DNA from: Sipunculus nudus
Lineage: Eukaryota; Annelida; Sipuncula; Golfingiida; Sipunculidae
NCBI GenBank assembly: GCA_026874595.1
Contig: CM049316.1
Coordinates: 16,207,839 to 16,271,838 of the forward strand
Length of the DNA stretch: 64,000 bases
Direction of reading: 5' to 3'
The notes beneath the pieces are model-generated. The model worked only from the letters and a program-made list of their open reading frames with translations, had not been told where the DNA came from and did no database searches. A program made the position numbers and the translations under genes. Each line of letters starts with the position of its first letter. Within the stretch, counting starts at the first letter, position 1. Shown here piece by piece: positions 63,296-64,000 of the stretch.

Positions 63296-64000
63296 TTTAA
63301 ATATCAACAAAATGATGTCTATATTAAAAATCATTTATCTAATCAATGAGGTCACAGTGAACGATAACCTTTTAATGAGGTATAACACAATGTCATAAGC
63401 AACGCAGTTTCAGAGAACATTGAGGACAAAAGTAGACCAACGGCCTTTTATAAGTATTAGATACGTATATTCATAATTTCGGCATGCGACCTGTCGCATC
63501 CGGGATTAAATATGCACGCAAAATGACAGCCCCCTTGGCTGTTTCGATAAACTAGGAGACGAAATATTCCGAGGATAGCGTATAAACGATAATTTGTCTG
63601 CGGAAAATTTTAGCGGAAAAATATTTTTACAATGCTGTAATGCTAAAACTATAATAGGATATGGTTAGGGCCAGGATGAGGAAAGTAAACAGGATGACAT
63701 AGGTGTGATAAAATCTAAGGTCTCTTCATGTTACAATTGACGGCCTTATCACAAATGGTCCGCGCTACTAGTCAGGTACAAGACCTTGGCATGCAGCACC
63801 CTATAAGATTGCTGGCAACAGGCCGTCCAGCGACCGTGATCGATACCCTATTTAATATGGCTCCTGACTCTGGCAAGACCAGTTCTATCCGTGTTCTTTC
63901 CTCGCGAAATGACCTGGCAATAAACCTTAAGAGACCTCATTTCGTATTACATGCCTTTTGTGTAGCCTTTGTGGATACCATTTATTCTAAGGATTATTGG
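63296..64000. other. Right end of the window, no gene seen
   Basis: No exon that continues the lipid transfer protein in phase 1 could be recognised. It is presumably intron sequence. Confidence 0.35.

Overview
The window is eukaryotic nuclear DNA, most likely from a mollusc (a bivalve is my best guess) or another lophotrochozoan. The reasons are AT-rich intergenic DNA, genes split into many short exons, dense microsatellites, terminal-inverted-repeat elements and tandem repeats, and three animal gene families. No taxon-specific marker was found, so the assignment is inference.

Layout from left to right. Positions 1-3250 hold two tandem arrays (about 280 bp and 337 bp periods) whose units share the perfect palindrome AGGTGGCGCCACCT. 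Positions 3928-6626 (+) carry a Golgi-type carbohydrate sulfotransferase of the HNK-1 family, modelled here as three coding exons including a 7-nt first exon and a GC-AG intron. Positions 7217-8141 are a nest of inverted-repeat elements. Positions 8142-11422 are repeats and low-complexity DNA.

Positions 11423-50029 (-) are one very large gene. I rebuilt 51 coding exons by hand. Almost all have GT-AG borders, every junction keeps phase, and the total is 10,050 nt (3,349 codons plus stop). The predicted protein is secreted. It has a signal peptide and a thrombospondin type 1 module, two Cys-rich/EGF-like exons, then a long series of fibronectin-III-like modules carrying the motif S-D-G-x-x-V-D-x-T-P-P, interrupted by a second Cys-rich module and by a galactose-binding-like jelly-roll in the 699-nt exon 45. 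I do not recognise it as a named gene.

The most striking object is in intron 43 of that gene: about 10 kb (16639-26640) of a 55-bp minisatellite, roughly 180 copies. Each unit is the last 15 codons of exon 43 plus the first 10 nt of the intron, so the array multiplies a coding-exon end together with its 5' splice site.

Positions 50030-59532 are intergenic, with a copy of the palindrome-family repeat, a tRNA-like SINE candidate and a 193-bp tandem duplication. At 59533 (+) a large lipid transfer protein gene (vitellogenin/apolipophorin type) begins; only its first two exons are recognised before the window ends. The rest, to 64000, is repeats and presumably intron. The three genes show no evident functional link beyond all entering the secretory pathway.
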